Positions 52,848-61,236 of a stretch of DNA of 64,000 nucleotides are shown here, in pieces. The position numbers were made by a program, and so were the translations under genes. The notes below the pieces were generated by a model, which saw only the letters and a list, made by a program, of their open reading frames with translations, was not told where the DNA came from and ran no database searches. Each line of letters begins with the position of its first letter. The first letter of the stretch is position 1. Origin of the DNA: Candidatus Limnocylindrales bacterium (GTDB lineage Bacteria; Moduliflexota; Moduliflexia; Moduliflexales; JAUQPW01); assembly GCA_035559535.1 (NCBI GenBank), contig DATMBG010000039.1, positions 1-64,000 on the forward strand. The letters are read 5' to 3'.

Positions 52848-54500
52848 GTGAAAATTAGAGAGATCCGTCAAGCGTATCATCATCTTCATCGATATCAGGA
52901 GATCCTGGGAGTTCTGGTTAAGTATGGCCTGGCCGAATGGGTTAATCGGCTCCATTTAGATTTTGCGCAAGCTATTCTGGCCCGGCGAGTTAATCCGGAC
53001 ATCGCGAAATTACCCTTTGAAGTAAAGGTCCGTATGGCTCTTACAGAATTAGGGCCTACCTTTATTAAACTCGGGCAAATTCTCAGTGTTCGGCCTGACT
53101 TAGTTGGGGTGGCTCAATCCGATGAACTGACCCTGCTTCAGGATCAGGTACCTCCCGATCCCATGGAATCGGTTCGGCGGGTTGTAGAAAGCGAACTAAA
53201 ACAACCGATCCAGGATCTCTTCCAATATTTTGATGAGATTCCTTTGGCGTCCGCTTCCATCAGTCAGGTTCATAGAGCTCTTTTGAAGTCGGGTGAAGAA
53301 GTCGTCGTAAAGGTACAACGAGAGAATATTCAAGAAAAAATCCAGGTAGATCTTGAAATTCTTTCAGATTTGGCAGATTTAGTCGAAAAATATATAGAAG
53401 AAAGTCGCCCCTATAGACCCCGGGCAACGGTCGATGAATTCCGACGGACCCTACTTCGAGAACTGGATTTTCAAAGAGAAGCTCGATACCTGGAGTTATT
53501 CGCCCAGGACTTTGCCGATGACCCAACCGTTCATATTCCCGCTGTTTTTCCAGAGTATACCACCAGCCGGGTACTGACGATGGAATTTCTTTCCGGAGTT
53601 AAACTTTCCGACAGGGAAGCCCTGGAAAAAATGGGAATAGATCTGTCCCAGCTCGCGCTCCGGGGTGTTGACATTTTTCTGCGAATGATCTTTACCAAAG
53701 GCCTTTATCATGCAGACCCTCATCCTGGGAATATTTTAATTCTCGAAGGGGGAGTGATCGGTTTAATTGATTTCGGCATGATCGGTCGTCTGGACGATGA
53801 ACTGCGAGAAGATGTGGAAGACCTTTTGATGGCCGTAGCCACCGGAAGTGGGAATCGGCTGGTCTCTGTTATTACCAAAATAGGTTCTCCTCCCCCTCAC
53901 CTCAATAAAGCCGCTCTTCAAGCCGATGTCCTGGATTTTATCACCTACTATGGGAATTTACCCCTCAACAAGGTTAACCTGGGTCAGGCACTCCGTGAGA
54001 TGACGGAAGTCATTCGCCGTCATCAAATCCTGCTTCCGGCCAGTCTGGCCATGCTCTTAAAAACCTTAATTGTCATGGAGGGAACGGGACGTTTATTAAA
54101 TCCCCAATTTGATCTTCTGACGGTTATCCGACCTTACCAGCAGCGTATGCTCTCCCGATACCTCTCCCCCCGACGCCAGTTTCAAAAAATGCAACGCCTC
54201 TATTGGGACCTGGAGCGGGTAGTCCAGGCTGTTCCACCTGGCATGGTCGAGGTTATTCAAAAACTCCGAACCGGAGAATTTGACCTCAACTTAAACCATC
54301 GAGGCCTGGAACGGCTTGTAAACCGCCTGGTATTTGGAGTTATTACCGCAGCCCTCTTTTTGGGTTCCGCTCTTATGATGAGTTTCCAGGTTCCTCCCCT
54401 GATCTGGGGTATCTCCATACTCGGCTGGATCGCCTATATTCTCTCCCTCCTGTTCGGAATCCGACTGCTCTGGGCCATTCATGTCTCAGGACGACTGTAA
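52848..54500 (+). CDS. UbiB/ABC1 (AarF) family kinase
   Basis: A 550-residue atypical protein kinase-like protein of the UbiB/ABC1 family, tied to ubiquinone or other isoprenoid lipid metabolism. The hallmark KxGQ motif is in FIKLGQILSVRPD; catalytic-loop HADPHPGN and metal-binding DFGMIGR are present. Two C-terminal transmembrane helices (ALFLGSALMMSFQV and ISILGWIAYILSLLF) anchor it to the membrane. The GTG start follows GATAGGAAC. Gap of 61 bp from the sigma gene, so possibly one transcript. Confidence 0.94.
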   Translation: MKIREIRQAYHHLHRYQEILGVLVKYGLAEWVNRLHLDFAQAILARRVNPDIAKLPFEVKVRMALTELGPTFIKLGQILSVRPDLVGVAQSDELTLLQDQVPPDPMESVRRVVESELKQPIQDLFQYFDEIPLASASISQVHRALLKSGEEVVVKVQRENIQEKIQVDLEILSDLADLVEKYIEESRPYRPRATVDEFRRTLLRELDFQREARYLELFAQDFADDPTVHIPAVFPEYTTSRVLTMEFLSGVKLSDREALEKMGIDLSQLALRGVDIFLRMIFTKGLYHADPHPGNILILEGGVIGLIDFGMIGRLDDELREDVEDLLMAVATGSGNRLVSVITKIGSPPPHLNKAALQADVLDFITYYGNLPLNKVNLGQALREMTEVIRRHQILLPASLAMLLKTLIVMEGTGRLLNPQFDLLTVIRPYQQRMLSRYLSPRRQFQKMQRLYWDLERVVQAVPPGMVEVIQKLRTGEFDLNLNHRGLERLVNRLVFGVITAALFLGSALMMSFQVPPLIWGISILGWIAYILSLLFGIRLLWAIHVSGRL

Positions 54501-54908
54501 ACTCCGCCAGCCCCTGGGTGATCGTACTTTTGCCTTGTCTCTGTTGCCCCTGTGAATCATCCCCTATAGGGGATTTATATAACCCTACGCAGGCGGAAGG
54601 AGAGCAAAGGGTATACCTGGGAAGTTACAACGGAAGAAAGGGATCAACAGGCAAATTCGGGTGGGGAATCAATACCCTTTGGCACCGCTCCAAAAATTCT
54701 TTTAAGGAAGGGTTTCCATTTGAGGGGAGGGGGCCTATCTTAAACCTAAATAGTCATGAGATGAGAAGTAATCCATGAGGGAACAGGGGTTATCCTTACA
54801 GCAACTCACCGGAAGACTGGTCAGCCCTAGGAAAGCAATGGACCTTATTCGAAAAGAATAAGCTGAATTCAGGGGTAAGAAACATCCCCTGGTTTCGAGA
54901 TTATCCCT
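54501..54908. other. 408-bp intergenic region with small operator-like palindrome
   Basis: The stretch between the UbiB gene and the second cyclase regulator, both on the plus strand. It contains the perfect 16-bp palindrome ATCCCCTATAGGGGAT at 54559-54574. No strong -35/-10 is visible and the regulator start has no clear SD. No gene is recognisable. Confidence 0.5.
54559..54574. promoter_or_regulatory. 16-bp perfect palindrome (operator-like)
   Basis: ATCCCCTATAGGGGAT is exactly self-complementary with no spacer, a shape typical of a dimeric repressor or activator site. It lies about 60 bp past the UbiB gene and 335 bp upstream of the second cyclase regulator. Confidence 0.45.
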
Positions 54909-57900
54909 ATGCACTGTGAAAGTTGTGGATTTGAAAATCCCCCCACGATGAATTTCTGTGGAGAGTGCGGCACAAAGCTGAGACTTTCGTGTCCCCAGTG
55001 CGGCGCTGAGAATCCCCCAGGGTTCAAATTCTGTGGCCAGTGTGGGGCAGGTCTGGCAATAGGGGCAACCCGCCAGGTCGCCCCTACAACCGATACAGGT
55101 CAGGTCCCTCTGCACCCAGAACCCCAGATCCAGCGTTACACCCCGAAACACCTGGCTGAGAAGATCCTCCAGTCCAGGTCTGCCCTGGAAGGAGAACGTA
55201 AGCAGATCACCATCCTCTTCGCCGACATCAAAGGCTCCATGGAACTGCTGGCGGGACTCGATCCCGAAGAGGCTCGAAGGCTTCTGGACCCGGTCCTACA
55301 CGCCATGATGGAGGCAGTTCACCGGTACGAGGGAACGGTGAACCAGGTTCTGGGGGATGGGATCATGGCCCTGTTTGGGGCTCCCCTCGCCCATGAGGAT
55401 CATGCAGTCCGGGCCTGCTATGCAGCTCTGACTATGCAAGAAGCCATCCGCCGCTATACCGAAGAAGTCCGTTACCAGCACGGGATCGAGGTGCAGATCC
55501 GGGTGGGTCTCAACAGCGGTGAAGTGGTGGTGCGGACCATCGGCAACGACCTCCACATGGACTACTCGGCCATCGGTCAAACGACCCATCTGGCAGCCCG
55601 CATGGAGCAACTGGCCACTCCTGGAACGATCCGGCTGACGATGAATACCCTTCGGCTGGCCGAGGATTTTATTCAAGTCAAATCCCTGGGTCTGGTTCTT
55701 GTCAAGGGACTCCAGGACCCTGTAGAGGTGTTCGAGCTGGTGGGTGCAGGTCCTGTCCGAAGACGTCTGCAAGCGTCTTTAGCTCGGGGTTTCACCCGCT
55801 TCGTGGGACGACAGCAGGAGCTGGAGACCCTCCGACAGGCTCTGGAGCAGGCAGGTAGAGGTCAAGGTCAGGTGGTGGCTTTGGTGGGAGAACCCGGTAT
55901 CGGCAAGTCCCGCCTGTTCTATGAGTTTACCCGTTCCCATCGAACCAAAGGCTGGCTGTGGTTGGAAAGCAGCTCGGTCTCCTATGGGAAAGCCACGGCT
56001 TACCTGCCGGTGATTGACCTCCTGAAGGCTTATTTTCAGATTGAGGACCGGGACGATGTCCGAAGGATCCGAGAGAAAGTTATGGGTAAGATCCTGGCCC
56101 TGGATGAAGCGTTGAGACCGACCTTACCAGCCTTGCTGTCGCTGCTGGGAGTGCCGATGGAGGATACCTCCTGGAAGCAACTGGATCCTCCCCAACGTCG
56201 TCAGCGGACCTTAGAGGCTATCAAACGCCTTCTTTTGAGGGAAAGCCAGATACAGCCTCTGTTGCTGGTCTTTGAGGATCTGCACTGGATCGATACCGAG
56301 ACCCAAGCCTTCCTGGATAGCTTGATAGAGGGCCTGCCGACGGCTCGGATTTTGTTGTTGGTCAACTATCGTCCCGAGTATCAGCATGGTTGGGGGAGCA
56401 AGACCTATTGTACCCAACTCCGCCTGGATCCCTTACCTTCTGAGAGCGTCGAAGAACTTCTCCAGGCTCTACTGGGAAACGATGCCAGTCTGCAACCCCT
56501 CCGACCATCCTTGATGGAGCGGACCGAGGGGAACCCCTTCTTCCTGGAGGAGAGTATTCGAACGTTGGTAGAGACCCAGGCTTTGGTGGGGGAGAGAGGG
56601 GCCTATCGGCTGGTGAAGGCGCTTCCAACCCTTCAGATGCCGGGGACCGTCCAGGCGATGCTGGCCGCCCGGATTGATCGGTTACCCCCTGAGGAGAAGC
56701 ATCTCCTCCAGTGTGCGGCTGTGATTGGCAAGGATGTAGAATTCTGGCTTCTTCAAGCCATTGCGGAGCTACCGGAGGAAGCGCTGCGTCGGGGTCTCCT
56801 GCACCTCCAAACCGCCGAGTTCCTCTACGAGACCAGTCTCTTCCCGGATCTGGAATACACGTTCAAGCATGCCTTGACCCACGAAGTGGCCTATGGAAGT
56901 TTGCTGCAAGAACGACGGCGGATACTTCATAACCAGATCTTGAGGGCCCTGGAAACGCGGTCATCCGATCGGCTGGATGAGAACGTGGAACGACTGGCGT
57001 ATCATGCACAACGGGGCGAGGTTTGGGATAAAGCCTTGATCTACTTCCGTCAGGCGGGGTCCAAAGCGGCTGCCCGCTCAGCCAACCGGGAGGCAGTATC
57101 CTGCTTCGAGCAGGCATTGGTTGCTCTCCAGCATCTGCCAGAGAGTCGTGACATGCTCGAACAAGCCATCGACCTCCGGTTCGACCTTCGGAACGCGCTT
57201 TTTCCACTTGGAAAATATGAACAGATTCTCAACTTCCTTCGCGAGGCGGAAACTCTTGCTAAAACTTTGGATGATCAGAGAAGGTTGGGTTGGGTCTCTA
57301 GCTACATGACCCACTATTTTTGGTGGAGGGGTAAGCTGGATCAAGCTGCCGAATCCGGCCAACGCGCCCTCGCAATTGCTACAACCTTTCAGGATTTTGG
57401 ACTCCAGGTTGCAACGAACCTCTTCCTGGGGCAAGTCTACTATAACTTAGGTAACTATCCCCAGGCGATGGAATTTCTCAGGAAGAATGTGGAGTCCCTC
57501 CAAGGAGATCTGATCTATGAGCGCTTTAACGTGGCTACCCTGCCTTTTGTTGTCTCCCGTCACTGGCTAATCCGCTGCCTTGCTGAGGTTGGAGAGTTCA
57601 CCGAAGGAAGGATTCGGGCCGAAGAAGCCTTTCAGGTTGCTGAAGCAGCCAATGATTCATTGGGTCTTTTCGCCGCATATTACGGGACCGGTTTTCTTTA
57701 CCTCCACAAAGGAGAGTTTCAAAAGGCTATTTCTCTATTTGAACGGGGCCTTGCGTTCAGCCAGACCTGGAATATCTCGTTCTTCTTACATTACATCAAT
57801 TCGGCCCTGGGCTATACGTATGTACTTTCTGGACGTGTTGCGGAAGCGATTCCTCTTCTAGAGCGGGCTGTGGAGCAGATGGTTTCTATGAAAACAATGG

Positions 57901-58307
57901 GTGGCTTGTCGCTCCTGGTTGGCTGGCTGAGTGAATCCTATCTATTGGTAGGCCGAAGAAGCCTTGCCCTGGAGCTTGCCCTGCACGCCCTTGACCTCTC
58001 TCGTAACCACAAAGAACGTGGACATGAGGCCTGGGCTCTCCGACTCCTGGGTGAGATCCACGCCCATCAGGCTCCTCCCCATGTCGAAGAAGCTGAAGAT
58101 TATTATCGTCAGGCTTTTGGGCTGGCTGAGGAGCTGGGGATGCGTCCGCTCGTGGCTCATGTTCACTTTGGCCTTGGGAGTCTCCATCACAAGGTAGGAA
58201 GATCGGAGGAAGCACGAGCTGAACTGTCCCAGACTATCGAGTTGTTCCGTTCTATGGAGATGACATTCTGGTTGAACCGGGCCGAGGCTATATTTGTGGG
58301 AAGTTAG
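54909..58307 (+). CDS. cyclase-homology / AAA ATPase / TPR regulator 2
   Basis: An 1132-residue paralogue of the regulator at 45.8-49.4 kb with the same order: double zinc ribbon (CESCGF, CGECG, CPQCGA and CGQCG), cyclase homology domain (about 95-255), AAA ATPase (Walker A GEPGIGKSRL near 326; FEDLHWID), and TPRs. Metal-binding Asp residues are kept (ILFADIKG and LGDGIMALFG), but the substrate Asp reads Gln (AIGQTTHLAARM) and the transition-state Asn reads His, so cyclase activity is doubtful. The first two thirds are richer in G+C than neighbours; the last third is not. A membrane protein gene follows 11 bp on. Confidence 0.91.
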   Translation: MHCESCGFENPPTMNFCGECGTKLRLSCPQCGAENPPGFKFCGQCGAGLAIGATRQVAPTTDTGQVPLHPEPQIQRYTPKHLAEKILQSRSALEGERKQITILFADIKGSMELLAGLDPEEARRLLDPVLHAMMEAVHRYEGTVNQVLGDGIMALFGAPLAHEDHAVRACYAALTMQEAIRRYTEEVRYQHGIEVQIRVGLNSGEVVVRTIGNDLHMDYSAIGQTTHLAARMEQLATPGTIRLTMNTLRLAEDFIQVKSLGLVLVKGLQDPVEVFELVGAGPVRRRLQASLARGFTRFVGRQQELETLRQALEQAGRGQGQVVALVGEPGIGKSRLFYEFTRSHRTKGWLWLESSSVSYGKATAYLPVIDLLKAYFQIEDRDDVRRIREKVMGKILALDEALRPTLPALLSLLGVPMEDTSWKQLDPPQRRQRTLEAIKRLLLRESQIQPLLLVFEDLHWIDTETQAFLDSLIEGLPTARILLLVNYRPEYQHGWGSKTYCTQLRLDPLPSESVEELLQALLGNDASLQPLRPSLMERTEGNPFFLEESIRTLVETQALVGERGAYRLVKALPTLQMPGTVQAMLAARIDRLPPEEKHLLQCAAVIGKDVEFWLLQAIAELPEEALRRGLLHLQTAEFLYETSLFPDLEYTFKHALTHEVAYGSLLQERRRILHNQILRALETRSSDRLDENVERLAYHAQRGEVWDKALIYFRQAGSKAAARSANREAVSCFEQALVALQHLPESRDMLEQAIDLRFDLRNALFPLGKYEQILNFLREAETLAKTLDDQRRLGWVSSYMTHYFWWRGKLDQAAESGQRALAIATTFQDFGLQVATNLFLGQVYYNLGNYPQAMEFLRKNVESLQGDLIYERFNVATLPFVVSRHWLIRCLAEVGEFTEGRIRAEEAFQVAEAANDSLGLFAAYYGTGFLYLHKGEFQKAISLFERGLAFSQTWNISFFLHYINSALGYTYVLSGRVAEAIPLLERAVEQMVSMKTMGGLSLLVGWLSESYLLVGRRSLALELALHALDLSRNHKERGHEAWALRLLGEIHAHQAPPHVEEAEDYYRQAFGLAEELGMRPLVAHVHFGLGSLHHKVGRSEEARAELSQTIELFRSMEMTFWLNRAEAIFVGS

Positions 58308-58318
58308 TTCTTAACTTC

Positions 58319-59206
58319 ATGGGAAAGCAACTTACTTTTATGGACCGACTCTACAGTCTGATAGACAGGCTTTTCGATAAGTTAGAAAAAATCTGGGAAA
58401 GCATCTATACCCAGCGGATAGTCACCGATTTACTGGTTCTTGCCTTTGTAATTGGATTAATCGTTATTGAACTGAATCGAAAGGGAGTACTTCCAGAAAC
58501 TCTCAGCGAGTGGGTCCCCCGCAACCATTTCTACGCAGTAGGTTTGGCCTTTACCTTACTTCTGTTCCTGGAAGCCATTGGGTTGGTCTTTGCACTTGCT
58601 CATTCCGTGGCTGACTCTCTGGGTAAGCAATTTCAGGTGCTCTCTTTGATTCTTTTACGTAAACCTTTCAAAGAGTTTATATACTTCGACGAACCTATCA
58701 CCTGGACCCAGGTCTCCAGTCCTGTACTTCATATTCTTGCCGATGCGAGCGGTGCATTACTTATCTTTGTTGCCCTGGGGTTCTACTATCATGTGCAACA
58801 GCATCGTCCCATCACCAAGGATACCCTGGAGCAGTTTAGATTTACGGCAGCTAAGAAGTTAGTGTCTCTACTCTTATTAACCCTTTTTGTAATGATTGGA
58901 GTAAATCATCTTCGGAGTTACCTGGTTCAAGGATCTATCAACAGTTTTTTCGATACCTTTTATACTCTCCTTATCTTTAGTGACGTATTGATTGTATTGA
59001 TTTCGCTACGGTATAGTTCGACCTATAAGGTCGTCTTTCGCAATTCCGGTTTTGCTTTAGTTACGGTGGTGATTCGGCTGGCCTTAACCGCTCCGCCTTA
59101 TATTGATGTAGGCCTTGGGCTATGTGCAGCCATTTTGGCCTTGGGATTTACGCTGGCATATAATGCCTTTGAGCCTGTGGTACGGGAACGCATTGAAAAA
59201 GACTAA
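58319..59206 (+). CDS. polytopic membrane protein of unknown function
   Basis: A 295-residue integral membrane protein I do not recognise. It has an amphipathic N-terminus and about six to seven hydrophobic segments (about 37-57, 72-100, 130-155, 180-198, 210-228, 240-258 and 262-283). No motif indicates transport or catalysis. It begins 11 bp after the cyclase-like regulator 2 stop, so they are probably cotranscribed, and it could be its membrane partner or sensor. No SD is evident before the ATG; a later Met (58340) is possible. Confidence 0.72.
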   Translation: MGKQLTFMDRLYSLIDRLFDKLEKIWESIYTQRIVTDLLVLAFVIGLIVIELNRKGVLPETLSEWVPRNHFYAVGLAFTLLLFLEAIGLVFALAHSVADSLGKQFQVLSLILLRKPFKEFIYFDEPITWTQVSSPVLHILADASGALLIFVALGFYYHVQQHRPITKDTLEQFRFTAAKKLVSLLLLTLFVMIGVNHLRSYLVQGSINSFFDTFYTLLIFSDVLIVLISLRYSSTYKVVFRNSGFALVTVVIRLALTAPPYIDVGLGLCAAILALGFTLAYNAFEPVVRERIEKD

Positions 59207-59297
59207 AGAACTTTGTCAGGTAGGATAAAAAGGGAGGGGAATCCTTGGGATCAAGGATTTTTAATTCTTTTCAAAATCAAACGGGACGTTTAACCTA

Positions 59298-59681
59298 CTA
59301 ATCGGAGTTTCCCTCTGAAAGCCATCTAAGAATTCTAAAGTGCAAGGCCGCACTATTAAGATCTTCCATTTCACAAAATACTTTCATAAACTCGCGGCCT
59401 TCTATAAGGTAGCACAGATCCTTAAAAAATAACGCAATAATAACCCCTTTACAGGTTTCTGGATCGATGGATTTATTTTTTAAGTATCGGACCAGAGTCG
59501 GATAGATTTTATCACGCAAATACTCCCAGGATTTATCCACGGGCAAAACAACTTCATAAAAAAGAACTTTATCCCCGGACTCTTCCTGGGTTTTAGATAA
59601 TTCTTCCAAAGTTTGGTTGTAAGCGATACCCGGTATGATTTTAAAGGCTTTTGAGAATAAAAGCTCACGAAAATCGGCCAC
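59298..59681 (-). CDS. hypothetical protein, last gene of HPF-sigma operon
   Basis: A 127-residue soluble protein I do not recognise. It has mixed alpha/beta character, with an amphipathic start and FEVVLPVDKSW-like stretches (FYEVVLPVDKSWEYLRDK). No transmembrane segment or known motif. The GTG start is set by GAGGAGG 8 nt upstream. It lies 33 bp after the baeRF gene, so it is probably the fourth gene of the operon that starts with the HPF-sigma fusion. Confidence 0.65.
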   Translation of the reverse strand: MADFRELLFSKAFKIIPGIAYNQTLEELSKTQEESGDKVLFYEVVLPVDKSWEYLRDKIYPTLVRYLKNKSIDPETCKGVIIALFFKDLCYLIEGREFMKVFCEMEDLNSAALHFRILRWLSEGNSD

Positions 59682-59714
59682 AGTTGGAACCTCCTCAAGT
59701 AAGATTTCTCCTCG

Positions 59715-60890
59715 TCAAGCCGGTGGTAAAGCTCGAAGGGAAGCCGGCATTTTAAAGCGGAGTAAAGCTCCGATCCTTCCCAGTTGTTTTAAAATAGGAT
59801 TATTTGGGATATGTTCCACTTCTCCCCGTTGGCGGTAGACTTCTTCAATAGCTTCATCTACCACATCGGGGACCTCTTCAAGGGGTCCTTGACAAATCGG
59901 GCAGGATTTTTCTTCCACCGTGGTTAAAAGTCCACAATTCCGGCACTCTAAGCCGGGAGCCGAAAAATCTTCCTCTACCAACAGGGTATGGATATTTCCT
60001 ACATAAAGGGCTTTTAAGGTATCGTGTAACCCGGAGACCCCAAAGCCTCCCGTAGCCACTTCTTCCATAAGTCGGGTTACCAGTTGCACTTCCTGCTTCT
60101 GTTCCACATCTCTTTCGATCTGAAGGATTTGAGTCTTAATTTCCTGGATGGGGGTTTCCACATCCAGATCCAGCCGGGCGACCAATCTTTTTATGAGGAA
60201 GCTATGTAAACATCTTTCAAATTCCGGGAGGATATCGCTTCGTCCTCCAATAACAAGATAGTCGAAGCGCTTCTCTTTGAAGAAATCAAAGACCCGATCG
60301 GCAACCTGTTTAAGATGCCGATAAACATGGTATTCAATATGACGCTCGATGCGTTTTTCTTCCAGACCGTACCACCCGGCTATCCGAACTTTTCCCGGAA
60401 CCTCCTCATCAAAGACTTTAAAATGCTCTAGAATTTCGCCTAAATACACCTCAAAGATTCTGGCTTTATCGCGACTGACCAGGACTAAACAATAGCGATG
60501 ATATTCATCCAGGAGAACGGTTAGAGGGCGTATGTAGGGATCATTTCCAACCACGAGAACATTCTTAACAGGTCGGGGAAGCCGATATACTTGCCAGAAA
60601 TCCTTTCCACTACAGGAGAAAATAGCCAGACCTCTGGTATTATTTCGTTTAAACTCTTCTCCTACAAAACGCTCGATTTTTTCAAAATCTTCTTCCAGGG
60701 ATTTCATGACCCCATGGGGTAGGTGTTCTGCTTCCAGCTCCAGCCGCCGTTCTTTAATTAAATTTTTAGTGATTGTTTCATAATCCCGGGGGGTATATTT
60801 ACTTCCATCTACATTCAGATAAAAGCTACAGGTCTTATAGGTTTCTCCCTTAAAATTTAAAAGTTTCTCTATATCTGCCGAAGAAATCAT
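59715..60890 (-). CDS. bacterial eRF1-like (baeRF/Vms1-type) protein with zinc ribbon
   Basis: A 391-residue protein of the bacterial archaeo-eukaryotic release-factor family (baeRF, related to Vms1/ANKZF1 and eRF1/Pelota). Marks are DEYHRYCLVLVSRDKARIFEVYLG near 110-135 and a following AGWYGLEEKRIERHIEYHVYRHL segment where eRF1 has its catalytic Gly-Gly-Gln-type loop. The last 80 residues carry a CxxC-CxxC zinc ribbon (CRNCG and CPICQ, near 313-332). Such proteins release peptidyl-tRNA from stalled ribosomes, but catalysis here is not shown. I chose the ATG at 60890, as AAGGAG is 6 nt upstream. Confidence 0.85.
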   Translation of the reverse strand: MISSADIEKLLNFKGETYKTCSFYLNVDGSKYTPRDYETITKNLIKERRLELEAEHLPHGVMKSLEEDFEKIERFVGEEFKRNNTRGLAIFSCSGKDFWQVYRLPRPVKNVLVVGNDPYIRPLTVLLDEYHRYCLVLVSRDKARIFEVYLGEILEHFKVFDEEVPGKVRIAGWYGLEEKRIERHIEYHVYRHLKQVADRVFDFFKEKRFDYLVIGGRSDILPEFERCLHSFLIKRLVARLDLDVETPIQEIKTQILQIERDVEQKQEVQLVTRLMEEVATGGFGVSGLHDTLKALYVGNIHTLLVEEDFSAPGLECRNCGLLTTVEEKSCPICQGPLEEVPDVVDEAIEEVYRQRGEVEHIPNNPILKQLGRIGALLRFKMPASLRALPPA

Positions 60891-60954
60891 CAACTTCTCC
60901 TTACCTCCTTGTTGGTATCCTGGGATAGTCCGTTAAAGAAATCAGATTTCTTTG

Positions 60955-61191
60955 TTATTCTCGATTTTCTAAAGCTTGCTGAATCAATTTTTCCACCCGC
61001 TCTGAATAACCTTCCGGAAGGTCTACTTCTTCTAAAGTTGTAAAGAACTCTTCCGCCAGATTTAAAAGGGTCAGACGCTCTTCACAATTTGGGCACTCTT
61101 TAATATGTTCGGCAATATCTTGAAGCAGGTCGGGGTGGAGTCCCTTATCCATATATTCTGAGAGGTAATTTATCACCAACTGACATTCCAT
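60955..61191 (-). CDS. small zinc anti-sigma factor (ZAS/zf-HC2)
   Basis: A 78-residue soluble anti-sigma factor. It has the ZAS zinc motif H29-x3-C33-x2-C36 (AEHIKECPNCEER) together with C3, and an alpha-helical body. It has no transmembrane segment, so the signal would be cytosolic, for example redox or zinc. It lies 45 bp after the HPF-sigma fusion and is almost certainly its inhibitor. AAGGAAG precedes the ATG. Confidence 0.88.
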   Translation of the reverse strand: MECQLVINYLSEYMDKGLHPDLLQDIAEHIKECPNCEERLTLLNLAEEFFTTLEEVDLPEGYSERVEKLIQQALENRE

Positions 61192-61236
61192 AAACTTCCT
61201 TCACCTCCGTATCGGATTCTTCTAAGAAAAGAAGCC

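Noticed and set aside
54518-54778. Reading frame of 86 codons between the UbiB gene and the second cyclase regulator
   Set aside because: No SD and no similarity to known proteins; composition is that of intergenic DNA.
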